Shown in pieces: positions 1 through 7,973 of a stretch of 64,000 nt of DNA. The notes under the pieces were generated by a model. That model ran no database searches and was not told where the DNA came from. It saw only the letters and a list, made by a program, of their open reading frames with translations. The position numbers and the translations under genes were made by a program. Numbering within the stretch: the first letter of the stretch is position 1; each line of letters begins with the position of its first letter. The stretch is from Lysinibacillus macroides. Its GTDB lineage: Bacteria; Bacillota; Bacilli; Bacillales_A; Planococcaceae. Where the stretch lies: the NCBI RefSeq assembly GCF_001281525.1, contig NZ_LGCI01000003.1:107939-171938 (forward strand). The letters run 5' to 3'.

Positions 1-395
1 CGGACTTGCGGCTCCTTGGTTCACAGTCGCTCCCGTTGGCTGCGTTCCGATTACTGGCGTCTCGGCATCCACCAATGCATTCACGCTTACCCCTACTACA
101 TTACTTGTAGCTGGCGCGGTTTGATTGCCACTTACTCCACTATTTGTGTTTGTCACTACTACATAGTAATACACCGTGCCTACTGTAGAGGTAGGAGCTT
201 CATAGGTCGCATTTGTGGCTCCACTAATTGCAGTTCCTCCACTTGGGCTATTCGTCGTATTGCTGTACCATTGGTAGCTTAATATGCCTCCGTCACCTAC
301 ACTTGCTCCTACACTTAATGTTGGACTGGTAGCTCCTTGGTTCACAGTCGCTCCTACTGGCTGCGTACCGATTGCTGGCGTCTCCGCATCTACTG
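1..395 (-). repeat. Tandem 321-bp (107-aa) Ig-like repeat units
   Basis: The stretch at 11-70 recurs almost unchanged at 332-391, an offset of exactly 321 bp. Both encode ETPxIGTQPxGATVNQGA. The array continues beyond the left edge, so the number of copies is unknown. Confidence 0.85.
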
Positions 396-990
396 TTCCA
401 GCAACTGGATACCCCCATAATTCAAATTCATAAATCATAGCCGTTAAGATTTCTCCTGGCATACTCGAAAAAGTTTCTGTAACTTTCACTCGAAAATATT
501 GATATGTTACTGAAGAAGAAAATGTTTTATCAATTGTTGTTGTATATCCACTAGAATCAATTTCTATATTATTATCAGAAAAATCGATTTGGGTAAAATT
601 CACACCATCATTACTACCTTCTAACTTAATATTTTTTACGGTATACGATTCCATTGCTATGTCCTTGAATGCTGCACCCACCACAACCCAACGGTTTATC
701 GTATGTGGTGTACCAAGATTCACCATCAGCCAAGCGGGATTACTCTCAGTAATTTCTCCCTCACCTGGATTAGACCCCCAATAAGTAAGTTCATCTTCAT
801 CAAAAGCCATATCGGCTGTTGCCAAATCTCCCTCTACACTTGAAGCCAAATATTGCTTCCCTAACGCAACATTCGTATCCGAACTTGCACTTACTTCTAT
901 ATCTGCAAATCCACCAAAAGAAATTAAATTAAAAAGCAATAACCCAACTACAAATACGGAAATAATTTTCAACCACTTTTTATTTTCCAT
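1..990 (-). CDS. Secreted discoidin-like (F5/8 type C) and Ig-like repeat protein, partial
   Basis: Open frame of 330 codons from ATG at 990 to the left window edge; the C-terminus lies outside. Residues 1-30 form a signal peptide (MENKKW, then a hydrophobic stretch ending near SFGGFADIEVSA). Residues about 38-195 resemble an F5/8 type C (discoidin) carbohydrate-binding domain: NVALGKQYLASS start, TYWGSNP, WLMVNLGTPHTINRWVVVG, KLEGSNDGVNFTQI, YFRVKV, ELWGYP. From about residue 200 come Ig-like repeats of the kind ETPAIGTQPVGATVNQGA...SYQWYSNTT. The second repeat begins 107 residues later, before the window ends. The expected role is a surface or secreted adhesin or glycan-binding protein (family inference). 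No anchor is visible because the end is missing. Confidence 0.8.
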   Translation of the reverse strand, partial: MENKKWLKIISVFVVGLLLFNLISFGGFADIEVSASSDTNVALGKQYLASSVEGDLATADMAFDEDELTYWGSNPGEGEITESNPAWLMVNLGTPHTINRWVVVGAAFKDIAMESYTVKNIKLEGSNDGVNFTQIDFSDNNIEIDSSGYTTTIDKTFSSSVTYQYFRVKVTETFSSMPGEILTAMIYEFELWGYPVAGTVDAETPAIGTQPVGATVNQGATSPTLSVGASVGDGGILSYQWYSNTTNSPSGGTAISGATNATYEAPTSTVGTVYYYVVVTNTNSGVSGNQTAPATSNVVGVSVNALVDAETPVIGTQPTGATVNQGAASP

Positions 991-1233
991 CCAATCCTCT
1001 CCTCAAAATAAGTTTAGTTCCTTGATTGTAAGGATTGTTTATACAAATCAAGATATAAACACTTGGAAAATTCGTATTCTCACTATATAAGAACTTTACT
1101 GTTAAAGACTCCTCTACGGATATCCAAAATGTTCTAAATATCTACCTCAAATCATTAGATACACTACACATTTCTATGAAAATATAAAATTATTAAATAA
1201 TTAGCTTTATAAAACGTTTAATTTGTTTACTAA
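991..1233. other. Intergenic, A/T-rich, upstream of the discoidin-like gene
   Basis: No open frame with a ribosome binding site. On the minus strand the tract leads into the signal-peptide gene, whose GAGGAGAGGATTGG binding site lies just upstream of ATG 990, so its promoter is presumably here. No convincing terminator for the collar-protein gene ending at 1234 was found. Confidence 0.5.
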
Positions 1234-1926
1234 TTATGGTCTATCTGGAAAAATACCCTGATAACATATAATATAATTTAAAATTAGATAAGGTTGCATA
1301 TTCGCAACAGGAGTGCCAGAGCCTGTTACGCCAGTATTTACTGTTCCTGTAACCGTTCCATTTACGGTTCCTGTTACTGTTCCTGCTACCGTTCCTGTGG
1401 CCTGCACCGAATTAGGCTGAAGTGTCGTATCAGGTGTATTTGTGCTGTATATGTTTATAGGTTGATTAGCAGTCGTTCTTGCTACACCTAAACATGTATT
1501 TGAACTTGGCACAGATGTCGCGTTCCCTGCTACCGTGGTTGCATTATTTGGTAAATTCACAGTAACTTCACATGTTCCGTTACTAATACTTCCACCACTA
1601 ATTCCTGCACTAAATGTATTATTTAATGTAACTGAATGATTATGTGGGGGTATCTGACTAGTTAGCAAGGTCACTTCTTCACTGCCCCCCTTTTGTCCAA
1701 TTGGCCTATTCGTTAATCCTTCACCTTGCCCCATTCCTACTAGTACTCTACCTCGCAAATCAGGTAATTTAAACGTAGTTGAACCATTCCCTCCGTATTT
1801 TAATCCAACTATTGCATAAAGTGCAGCATGCTCTCTTATTTGTAATTCTTGCCCTTGGCATAAAAACCATCCTCTAGGAGCCCAATCTGTAGACCAAGGT
1901 AAAATAGTTCCTATAAAAGCATCCAT
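1234..1926 (-). CDS. Phage tail-collar / microcystin-dependent-protein family
   Basis: About 230 residues. The N-terminus MDAFIGTILPW, then APRGWFLCQGQ, the glycine motif YGGNGSTTFKLPDLRGR and IPPHNHSVTL are hallmarks of the tail collar (MdpB-like) family. The C-terminal PYLILNYIICYQGIFP is its usual ending. Between them lies a Thr/Val/Gly run (GTVTGTVNGTVTGTVNTG), probably a fibre-like segment. The start at 1926 is chosen because GAGAGGAG sits about 10 nt upstream; the earlier ATG at 1935 almost touches that site. No other tail genes are nearby, so this is a stand-alone member as often seen in Bacillota, and its role is unknown. A broken relative lies at 6050-6378. Confidence 0.85.
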   Translation of the reverse strand: MDAFIGTILPWSTDWAPRGWFLCQGQELQIREHAALYAIVGLKYGGNGSTTFKLPDLRGRVLVGMGQGEGLTNRPIGQKGGSEEVTLLTSQIPPHNHSVTLNNTFSAGISGGSISNGTCEVTVNLPNNATTVAGNATSVPSSNTCLGVARTTANQPINIYSTNTPDTTLQPNSVQATGTVAGTVTGTVNGTVTGTVNTGVTGSGTPVANMQPYLILNYIICYQGIFPDRP

Positions 1927-2027
1927 TAATACCATTCTCCTCTCACTCTTATAAATTATTTTTTAAAATTATATACTATCAATTGATCTTACTAAATTCA
2001 AAAATTCTTATTCACGAATACACCCTC

Positions 2028-2504
2028 TTATCTATCAACCTCCCATATCATTAATAAATACGGGGGCGTTTCATCCGTAACAACAAACCCCAATCTCTCA
2101 TACAACCTCTGTGCAGGATTCCCCATCAACACATTCAATTCTAAAGGCAATCTCAATTCAGCAGCTATTTGTTGCAATTCTTTCAATAGCGTTGTACAGA
2201 TTCCTCTTCCTCTATATTCAGGAAGTATGAAAATATCAATCAGACGTATTGCTTTCTGTTGTACTTCGGCTATTAATCTACCAATTCCAACATCTTCATA
2301 CATAATGATTTCATATTTGGCGTTAGGAAATTGTTGCTGATAAGACACCTTTTGAGCATCGTATTGCATGCGCAACAATCCTTCTATTTGTTGCTCATCC
2401 CATTCCAATATGGCAAATTCACTTTTTCTTGTAGATACATATAATGAGTAAAGAATCTCTTCCTCTTCAGGTAATGCTACTCGCAATTTCACCTTATCTT
2501 TCAT
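2028..2504 (-). CDS. GNAT family N-acetyltransferase
   Basis: 158 residues, normal length for a single GNAT domain. The acetyl-CoA pyrophosphate loop is visible as FILPEYRGRGICTTLLKEL (about residues 95-113), and the C-terminal motif B reads NPAQRLYERLGFVV. A GGGAGGTGAG binding site precedes ATG 2504 with a long 12-nt spacer. It lies on the same strand as the tail-collar gene. Such acetyltransferases often accompany stand-alone collar genes in Bacillota (recalled, not checked). The substrate is unknown. Confidence 0.85.
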   Translation of the reverse strand: MKDKVKLRVALPEEEEILYSLYVSTRKSEFAILEWDEQQIEGLLRMQYDAQKVSYQQQFPNAKYEIIMYEDVGIGRLIAEVQQKAIRLIDIFILPEYRGRGICTTLLKELQQIAAELRLPLELNVLMGNPAQRLYERLGFVVTDETPPYLLMIWEVDR

Positions 2505-2614
2505 CTAGCTAAGTTACTCACCTCCCAAATAAAAATGCATCATCTGTTGTTAAAAGAGCCGTGTTTCTTTACATTTATACAACTATTGTACTTAATTAGA
2601 AAATATACTAATTC

Positions 2615-4726
2615 TCAACTCCAAACAGAGAGCTTCCATTTCCGTAGTTTACTATCCTTACTTTCATCAAAAAGTTGAACATAAGAGCGACTTTCTGTAC
2701 CGGCTGCCGTTAAAAATTTGCCACTATGCTGGTTGCGAAGTAGCAAAACACCATCTTCTTCAAACCATAAGTACCATTTTTGTGCACTATTCTGTACATT
2801 ACGTACAATTTGTACTGTTGTTCCATTATCTTTACCATAGTTTAGCGCATCTAGTACCTTATCTGTTCCGTCAAGATAGATGGTATAGGTTCCATCTAAG
2901 TTCTCTCGTAACTGCCAGCACTGTGCAATCTTTTGGGTTCCGTCTTGACTAGATGACTGAAGGCAAGTACGGGTATTCTCGTCCGTTTTTCCGCCTTCTA
3001 CAGCCAATACTAACTGCTCATCACGTTTTCCCTGGTTGATCAAACGATATTGTGTCCTAGGAATAAATACGGCTTGATTATCCCTTGCTCTAATAAGTCT
3101 CCATCTTTGAAGCTTTTCATCCTCACCAGATAATTTAGGGGACAACTTAACAGCCTTTCTATGGTACGTTGTAACATTATTATTCTCAACGAGCAAAGAT
3201 GAAAACGCAATCATCATTCCTGTCCCTTTCAGACCTATACCACCTCGATTCACCTCTCCTCGTGAGAAAGTCTCCCTATTTTTGAATTCCCATAATTGGT
3301 TATCCATTCCTTCTTCCTTTACCCGCATAACAAGTTCATTATTAGCCAATGTAAGAACCATTTCTTTTTCATTCTCACCATACAACTTACTCACTATATA
3401 GCCGTCCTTAGTAAATCTCCAAAGCTGATAATCCACGTCACTATTTAGCATAGTAACAACCAGTTCATCATTATTGACTAGACGCGAAAAATTCCAACTC
3501 GACTTATTAATAGATAATACATGACCACCCTCACCTGCAATGACAAAGAATTCTTCTTCATTAACAGGAAATGGATCGATTTGTCCTACCAACTCATTAC
3601 TGCTTTCTTCTATATTCTCCATGGATTTTAATTGTTGTGAGGCACAATCCTGTCCTGCATCCACTAACGACCATAATTGATCCTTCGCTACAGTAGTATT
3701 TTGCTGATCCAATCTAACATCCCTATCTCTTAATGTTAGCACCTGTTTAAAATCTAAACTTGTATTAATAATATGACCAGATCCTGTCATTTCCCATGTT
3801 TGATTCGGATATCGCCCCTTTTCCCCCAGAACTACCTTAGATCCCATTGCGGTCAGTACAAATTCTTTCCCATTATTAAGTGCACCACACACGATATAAC
3901 CTTCTGCTGTCATATACCACACTTGACGTTTTTGAGAGTTAGCATCATATTCATAGGGTTCCGCCTTTAACTCAGCCCCATCTGTAGGAATCGATGCTGT
4001 GCATGTTAATAACTTCACCTCCCCTACTTGACAGTCCAAGCTACGAATATGACAGTAATCTTTTCGAACATACTGACTAATAATGTCATTATATTGTCCG
4101 TAAAATAGGAAATGAGAACCTTCAAGAATAAGTTCCTGCACTGTTTTTTTCTGTACATAGTTTCGCATCATTGTAATACATTCGTGATATAACGCTTCTG
4201 GAAGCATACTAATAGTAAGAATCAATTCATCGGACTTCACCATTGTCCAACCCTTATAGCTATTAAGGGATTGTGCCCATTGACCTGCATCGCGTAAAAA
4301 TGATCCCTCTCCTCCCATAGCTGTAAATTGAATCGCTTGCTCTTCTGAAACTTGCTTGTCTTTATCTTGTTCACGCTTACCAAGCTGTCCCTTAATGTTT
4401 GCTTCCGCAGAAACACCTAATGTATTAATTGCCGCCTTTACTTCAGCTGCATGTCGGCTTGATTCCTCATTTGCTGCCTGCAAGCTGCTTATCTCTTTGT
4501 TTTGTGTTGAAATTAATTTACCACCTAATGTCACACTTGTTGGTATAAAATGACCATATGCTTCCAGTACCTTTACTAGCTGACGATAACTCCTTACTCC
4601 TTTATCATTATCAAGTGCTAGCGCATGATGTACTGCATTCACAAACTCATCACTAGCACACGGAATAAGACTATCAAAGGATAACTCAATCTTCGGCAAA
4701 TAATAATTGCTTGTCATATACATCAT
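2615..4726 (-). CDS. MACPF domain (3' part) with ricin-type beta-trefoil lectin repeats; putative pore-forming toxin
   Basis: 703 residues. The MACPF signature is YGHF...LGG at residues 57-69 (family pattern: Tyr/Trp-Gly-(Thr)-His-Phe, then Gly-Gly). It is preceded by the strand YYLPKIELSF and a helix DEFVNAVHHAL, as in perforin-like folds. A Lys/Glu-rich helical segment follows (about 75-140), then the rest of the fold to about 235. From there to the end lie ricin-B-like modules with (Q)xW motifs: NQTWEM, DQLWSL, YQLWRF, NQLWEF, AQCWQL, AQKWYLW. The first half of the MACPF fold is in the upstream overlapping gene (ATG inside AAAAAAATGATG), so this frame alone starts in mid-domain. Expected role: pore formation on sugar-bearing membranes (family inference). 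There is no signal peptide. Confidence 0.75.
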   Translation of the reverse strand: MMYMTSNYYLPKIELSFDSLIPCASDEFVNAVHHALALDNDKGVRSYRQLVKVLEAYGHFIPTSVTLGGKLISTQNKEISSLQAANEESSRHAAEVKAAINTLGVSAEANIKGQLGKREQDKDKQVSEEQAIQFTAMGGEGSFLRDAGQWAQSLNSYKGWTMVKSDELILTISMLPEALYHECITMMRNYVQKKTVQELILEGSHFLFYGQYNDIISQYVRKDYCHIRSLDCQVGEVKLLTCTASIPTDGAELKAEPYEYDANSQKRQVWYMTAEGYIVCGALNNGKEFVLTAMGSKVVLGEKGRYPNQTWEMTGSGHIINTSLDFKQVLTLRDRDVRLDQQNTTVAKDQLWSLVDAGQDCASQQLKSMENIEESSNELVGQIDPFPVNEEEFFVIAGEGGHVLSINKSSWNFSRLVNNDELVVTMLNSDVDYQLWRFTKDGYIVSKLYGENEKEMVLTLANNELVMRVKEEGMDNQLWEFKNRETFSRGEVNRGGIGLKGTGMMIAFSSLLVENNNVTTYHRKAVKLSPKLSGEDEKLQRWRLIRARDNQAVFIPRTQYRLINQGKRDEQLVLAVEGGKTDENTRTCLQSSSQDGTQKIAQCWQLRENLDGTYTIYLDGTDKVLDALNYGKDNGTTVQIVRNVQNSAQKWYLWFEEDGVLLLRNQHSGKFLTAAGTESRSYVQLFDESKDSKLRKWKLSVWS

Positions 4727-5697
4727 TTTTTTACCTGTGCTTTACTCTCTTCTGTTTGACGATTATAACCATAACCTGCACCAACACCCGAACCAAAAAG
4801 AGTCGTTACTGCGGCTGATACACTTAAATTTTGAATACCGTTTACCTGAAGCTGATGCTCAATTTCGGAGAAGGTATATGAACTATCTAACATTCCTGTG
4901 TATTGAGATTTTCGGTACAAAACAGTAGCAGCATAAGTCTCATCGGAATTCGTACCTACCCTAGTCTCATCTTTATTGTTGTTAGCTCGTATTTTATTTA
5001 ACACTTCGATACTTTCAGGAGAACGTTTCAATACATTATAGAAGCTTTGTCTTACAGTATCCTTTATAGTGCTATGGATTACTAATCCACGATAAATTCC
5101 TATACGATCATATAAATCTTCCCGTTCCGTATAATTTAAGCTATAGAAATCATCTCCTATCTTTGCATCCTTATTTATTTTCGGGAGATTTAAGAAAGCT
5201 TTTTCCTCCTCTGTAAATTCGAGCGCTGCCAACGGATTTTCTCCCATCTTAGTACCAATATTCTCCTTTAAATCTGGCAACGGTACTTGAAATTTTGCGA
5301 GAAGCTGGGCGCGATTCTGCAATTTCTTTCTTATTTCATCTACCTCAAGCTCTTCCTTCATATTTTTTTCGTTCAATCGTTCAAATTGTGCTTGTAACTT
5401 CTTTTGTTTTTCAAGTTGCCCTAACTGTTGTTCTTTTAGCTTGTTCTCATATTCAAGCTTTTTTATAGTTTTATTAAGCGCTTCAAAAATATCTTTTTCT
5501 TTTTCGTCTAAAAAGGAGTCCTTTTCCTCCTTTACTGCTTCCTTATTTTCGTTTCCTTCCTGTTTGCTATCTGCTTCCTTGCTCTCGTTTTTTTCCTGCT
5601 TGTTATCTGCTTCCTTGCTCTCTTTTTCTTCCTGCTTATTAGCTGTTTCCTCACTAGCATTAGCTTGCACTTGATTTTCCTCATCTTTTTTACACAT
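4723..5697 (-). CDS. Upstream half of the MACPF protein: Glu/Lys repeat, coiled coil and N-terminal MACPF strands
   Basis: 324 residues from ATG 5697 with an ideal AAGGAGG site 6 nt upstream. Residues 20-55 are three 12-residue Glu/Lys repeats (NKQEKNESKEAD type). Residues 65-130 form a strongly charged coiled coil. The rest is globular and ends in VSAAVTTLFGSGVGAGYGY, a strand typical of the region just before the first membrane-inserting segment in MACPF proteins. The frame stops at TGA directly after codons GTA AAA AAA. The next gene begins on the same bases in the -1 frame, so a one-base backward slip on A7 would join both into about 1027 residues. No signal peptide. Function is inferred from the partner. 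Confidence 0.7.
   Translation of the reverse strand: MCKKDEENQVQANASEETANKQEEKESKEADNKQEKNESKEADSKQEGNENKEAVKEEKDSFLDEKEKDIFEALNKTIKKLEYENKLKEQQLGQLEKQKKLQAQFERLNEKNMKEELEVDEIRKKLQNRAQLLAKFQVPLPDLKENIGTKMGENPLAALEFTEEEKAFLNLPKINKDAKIGDDFYSLNYTEREDLYDRIGIYRGLVIHSTIKDTVRQSFYNVLKRSPESIEVLNKIRANNNKDETRVGTNSDETYAATVLYRKSQYTGMLDSSYTFSEIEHQLQVNGIQNLSVSAAVTTLFGSGVGAGYGYNRQTEESKAQVKK
4724..4732 (-). promoter_or_regulatory. A7 run: candidate -1 frameshift or slippage site in the MACPF gene
   Basis: On the minus strand the frame reads GTA AAA AAA TGA. The heptamer A AAA AAA lies in the phase required for tandem -1 slippage and is followed at once by the stop. After a -1 shift the next codons are ATG ATG TAT, the start of the 703-residue frame. 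A weak AGG 7 nt before that ATG would also allow plain stop-restart translation. A missing A in the assembly or a real indel would look the same. Confidence 0.5.
5533..5640 (-). repeat. Three 36-bp (12-residue) tandem repeats
   Basis: The CCTG landmarks at 5559, 5595 and 5631 are spaced exactly 36 bp. The units encode NKQEEKESKEAD, NKQEKNESKEAD and SKQEGNENKEAV. Repeats of this kind expand and contract easily, so the copy number may vary between strains. Confidence 0.85.
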
Positions 5698-6049
5698 ACG
5701 TATCCTCCTTCAATAACTGATCATTCTCTCTCCCATACTATAGATAGTAACTAAAGTGAAACTTCAATCAGTGGTTTTTTCATCCCTCACTAATTGTTAG
5801 TTGAACCAGTCGGACACAATACTTGCCAGTTGAGCTCCCACTTATGCTGCTTTGTTCCTTGCATCCTTGAAACAGGAGTCTTACTGCCATTAAGACTGGG
5901 ATGTTCAATTATTTGTGAAATTCCCCATAGAGGAAAAGGATTATTTGAACATGCCAAGTTAATCCTTCTTTTTGCCTTTATTCCATTAATACTCCTTTTC
6001 CATCAACGTCTACTGTAAATGTATGTTCTCTTGCAGCTTCTTCTATTTC
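5698..6049. other. Gene-poor stretch with degenerate coding debris
   Basis: No intact gene. The minus strand carries short open pieces broken by stops, such as EIEEAAREHTFTVDVDGKGV around 5990-6045, which I do not recognise. It lies just beyond the collar pseudogene and upstream of the MACPF pair, so the MACPF promoter is probably in its lower-coordinate part. Confidence 0.4.
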
Positions 6050-6378
6050 ATAGATCCACCCGTGCTACCGTTACCATCGTATACAACAGTGCGTCTGCCT
6101 GATTCCTCTTAGCTTTCACAGTATGCTCGTTAATGTAACTGCCTCCGCTCCCACCTGTACTTGCTAATGGATATTGAGAACTTTTATGAATCGGTAACCT
6201 TCCACGTAAATCCGGTAAAGCAAAATTTTTTTACCGTCTCCTCCGCATTTTATATCCATTAATAAGAAAACTAACCATTATACCCAATAGACAATAATTG
6301 CCTATTGCATAACTCCCATCCTTTAGGAGCATATTTACCGCTAAACATGCGAATTTCGCCTATATATTGATCTGACAT
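6050..6378 (-). pseudogene. Decayed tail-collar (MdpB-like) gene
   Basis: From ATG 6378 the minus strand reads MSDQYIGEIRMFSGKYAPKG then WELCNRQLLSIG, the classic start of a tail-collar protein. Stops and frameshifts follow: a frame change after GGAGACGG near 6240, then FALPDLRGRLPIH-like sequence (seen as LPDLRGR in another frame) and a Gly/Ser-rich stretch. An INEHTVKA-like remnant is visible near 6120. No single frame is open. It is a relative of the intact gene at 1234-1926, not an identical copy. Confidence 0.7.
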
Positions 6379-6416
6379 TATGCACACTCTCCCTCAATGA
6401 ATGCCAAAAAAACACA

Positions 6417-7535
6417 TTAGGCAACGCTTGCTAACACCTCCTTATTTGCTTCTTCTATAAACTCCACTTCTTGGATTTCCATATCTAAAGCTTCTGCAAT
6501 CTCTATCGGTGCATGTTTATTAAACAATAGATACATAGCCTTGACTTTTTTAGCCTGTTCTACGGATATCTTCAGCATATTAGCTACTTCTGTTAAAGTC
6601 GCTTCGTTTTCCATTAAATATGATCCTAATAAAATAGTTGTGATCTTTTGTAATTCGTTGTGATCAGCAGGATTTTTGCATAATACTTCAGCCGCAATGC
6701 TAGCCGCAGTAGCCAACTCCATTCCTCTTTCACTCATTCGTTTCATAGCATTAAATTGATCAGACCACCTACGTAATACATTGCTCTGCTCTTTCACTAA
6801 GAAAACGAGCTCTCGATGATTTGTATAAATAACCTGCAAAAGTCCTGTTGCCTGAAATGCCTTTGTAACATCTTTAAAGAAAGCATTCACTTGATTTTGT
6901 ACAACATCAATTTGCTGCTTCGTCTCAGCTAAATCCTTCTTTGCTTGATTTGTTTCTGCTTGAATATTTTCAAAATATGTTTTCCGCATTTCCCCTTGAA
7001 TAATTCCAGCAATAAGATAAAGTACAGCGGCTAAAGCGGCAAGCGCACTAAGTTTCCTAATTAAACTATTCAGTACTTTTATTTTTCCAAAGCATTGATT
7101 TGCAACGAATAAAATAAACGCGATACCTTTATCTATATGGACGGTTTTATAAGAAGGCATAACGATCGATAAAGAAATCAGCGGCAATGTATTTTTAAAG
7201 TACTTTCGCCAATCTTGAAACTCCATTAAAAGACTATTTAATTCATCTTGAATATCGTGCTTTAAAATATTTAAGTCAATGGTTGTTCTACTTAACTCAT
7301 TTTTCAGCTCTTTTAATAGTTTAATGGCCACTGCTTTTCGCTCTGGATTATCTGTGCGAAATATCTGATCTCCTATCCAAGCCCTAATCTCTAAATCCTC
7401 GTCTATTAACTTGGCAATAATGCTATCAATTCCCTCTTTACATTTAGTCATCTTGTCTTCTAGCTCATAAATATTTTTTAGGCAAGGCTGCAACTCTTCT
7501 ACATAGATTCCTAATGTTGCTTCTGTAATCGCCAC
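6417..7535 (-). CDS. Helical membrane protein with coiled coils; alpha-pore-forming-toxin-like topology
   Basis: 372 residues, GTG start at 7535 after GAGAGGATGG. I do not recognise the family with certainty. Residues 1-115 are charged helix. A hydrophobic region follows (about 118-190) with LPLISLSIVM, IAFILFVANQCF and the strongest segment LSALAALAAVLYLIAGIIQG. A long coiled coil (about 195-290) comes next. This long helix, hydrophobic head, long helix order resembles helical pore formers such as Hbl/Nhe, ClyA or the Xax toxins, but there is no signal peptide and no sequence match I can claim. The C-terminal 65 residues (MENEATLTEVANML to the end) are a helix-turn-helix-like module repeated in the small gene upstream. 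Confidence 0.6.
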   Translation of the reverse strand: MAITEATLGIYVEELQPCLKNIYELEDKMTKCKEGIDSIIAKLIDEDLEIRAWIGDQIFRTDNPERKAVAIKLLKELKNELSRTTIDLNILKHDIQDELNSLLMEFQDWRKYFKNTLPLISLSIVMPSYKTVHIDKGIAFILFVANQCFGKIKVLNSLIRKLSALAALAAVLYLIAGIIQGEMRKTYFENIQAETNQAKKDLAETKQQIDVVQNQVNAFFKDVTKAFQATGLLQVIYTNHRELVFLVKEQSNVLRRWSDQFNAMKRMSERGMELATAASIAAEVLCKNPADHNELQKITTILLGSYLMENEATLTEVANMLKISVEQAKKVKAMYLLFNKHAPIEIAEALDMEIQEVEFIEEANKEVLASVA

Positions 7536-7561
7536 ATCTATCCATCCTCTCTAATTATTTT

Positions 7562-7753
7562 TTAACTAACCATCGCTATTAAGTCATGATTTGTCTCTTG
7601 AATTGTAGCAACATCACTGACATATATTTCCAATATTCTTATAATTTCGTTGGGGGTACGCATTTTAAATAGCATATACGTTGCTTTAATCTTTTTAATT
7701 CTTTCTAAGTACATACTGAGCCTTTCGGAAAGTACACTATTGGATTCCTCCAT
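7562..7753 (-). CDS. Small protein paralogous to the C-terminus of the neighbouring membrane protein
   Basis: 63 residues. RIKKIKATYMLFKMRTPNEI aligns with QAKKVKAMYLLFNKHAPIEI in the last 65 residues of the next gene, and the similarity runs from the first Met to the last residue (IQETNHDLIAMVS against IEEANKEVLASVA). It ends 26 nt before the larger gene and is probably co-transcribed. ATG 7753 has no clear binding site. ATG 7714 has AAAGG 6 nt upstream and would give 50 residues. Function unknown. Confidence 0.5.
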   Translation of the reverse strand: MEESNSVLSERLSMYLERIKKIKATYMLFKMRTPNEIIRILEIYVSDVATIQETNHDLIAMVS

Positions 7754-7784
7754 GGTATTTGTTCAGCAGACCATCCCTATGAGT

Positions 7785-7973
7785 CTAGTTCTTTCTTTCG
7801 GGTAGAAGAGTAGACTTTGTAGAGAAATAGCTTATCATCTTAAGCTCTACTCTCATCTTATCGCTCCAATCTCTCCTAAAATGCTTAGGAGAATGGCCTT
7901 TTTTCAGTAGATCTTCCCGGCTAACAATATGAAATAGATATTCAGCTCTATTTTTACTTTTTTTGTGAGACAT
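7785..7973 (-). CDS. Possible small basic protein, unknown
   Basis: 62 residues, rich in Lys/Arg (MSHKKSKNRAEYLFHIVSRE start). It has no ribosome binding site and no family I recognise. It could be a remnant of a larger gene. It is listed because its composition is more protein-like than the other short frames here. Confidence 0.25.
   Translation of the reverse strand: MSHKKSKNRAEYLFHIVSREDLLKKGHSPKHFRRDWSDKMRVELKMISYFSTKSTLLPERKN

Noticed and set aside
1294-1491. Cys-rich 65-codon frame opposite the collar gene
   Set aside because: Antisense shadow of the Thr/Val/Gly repeats; the Cys content comes from ACA/TGT complementarity.
5794-6018. 74-codon plus-strand frame
   Set aside because: Lies opposite decayed collar-gene debris, has no binding site and no recognisable domain; a shadow of the old minus-strand gene.
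5990-6130. Pieces such as RNQADALLYTMV and EIEEAAREHTFTVDVDGKGV on the minus strand
   Set aside because: RNQADALLY briefly recalled DnaK's C-terminal region, but the match is too short and the frame breaks on both sides.
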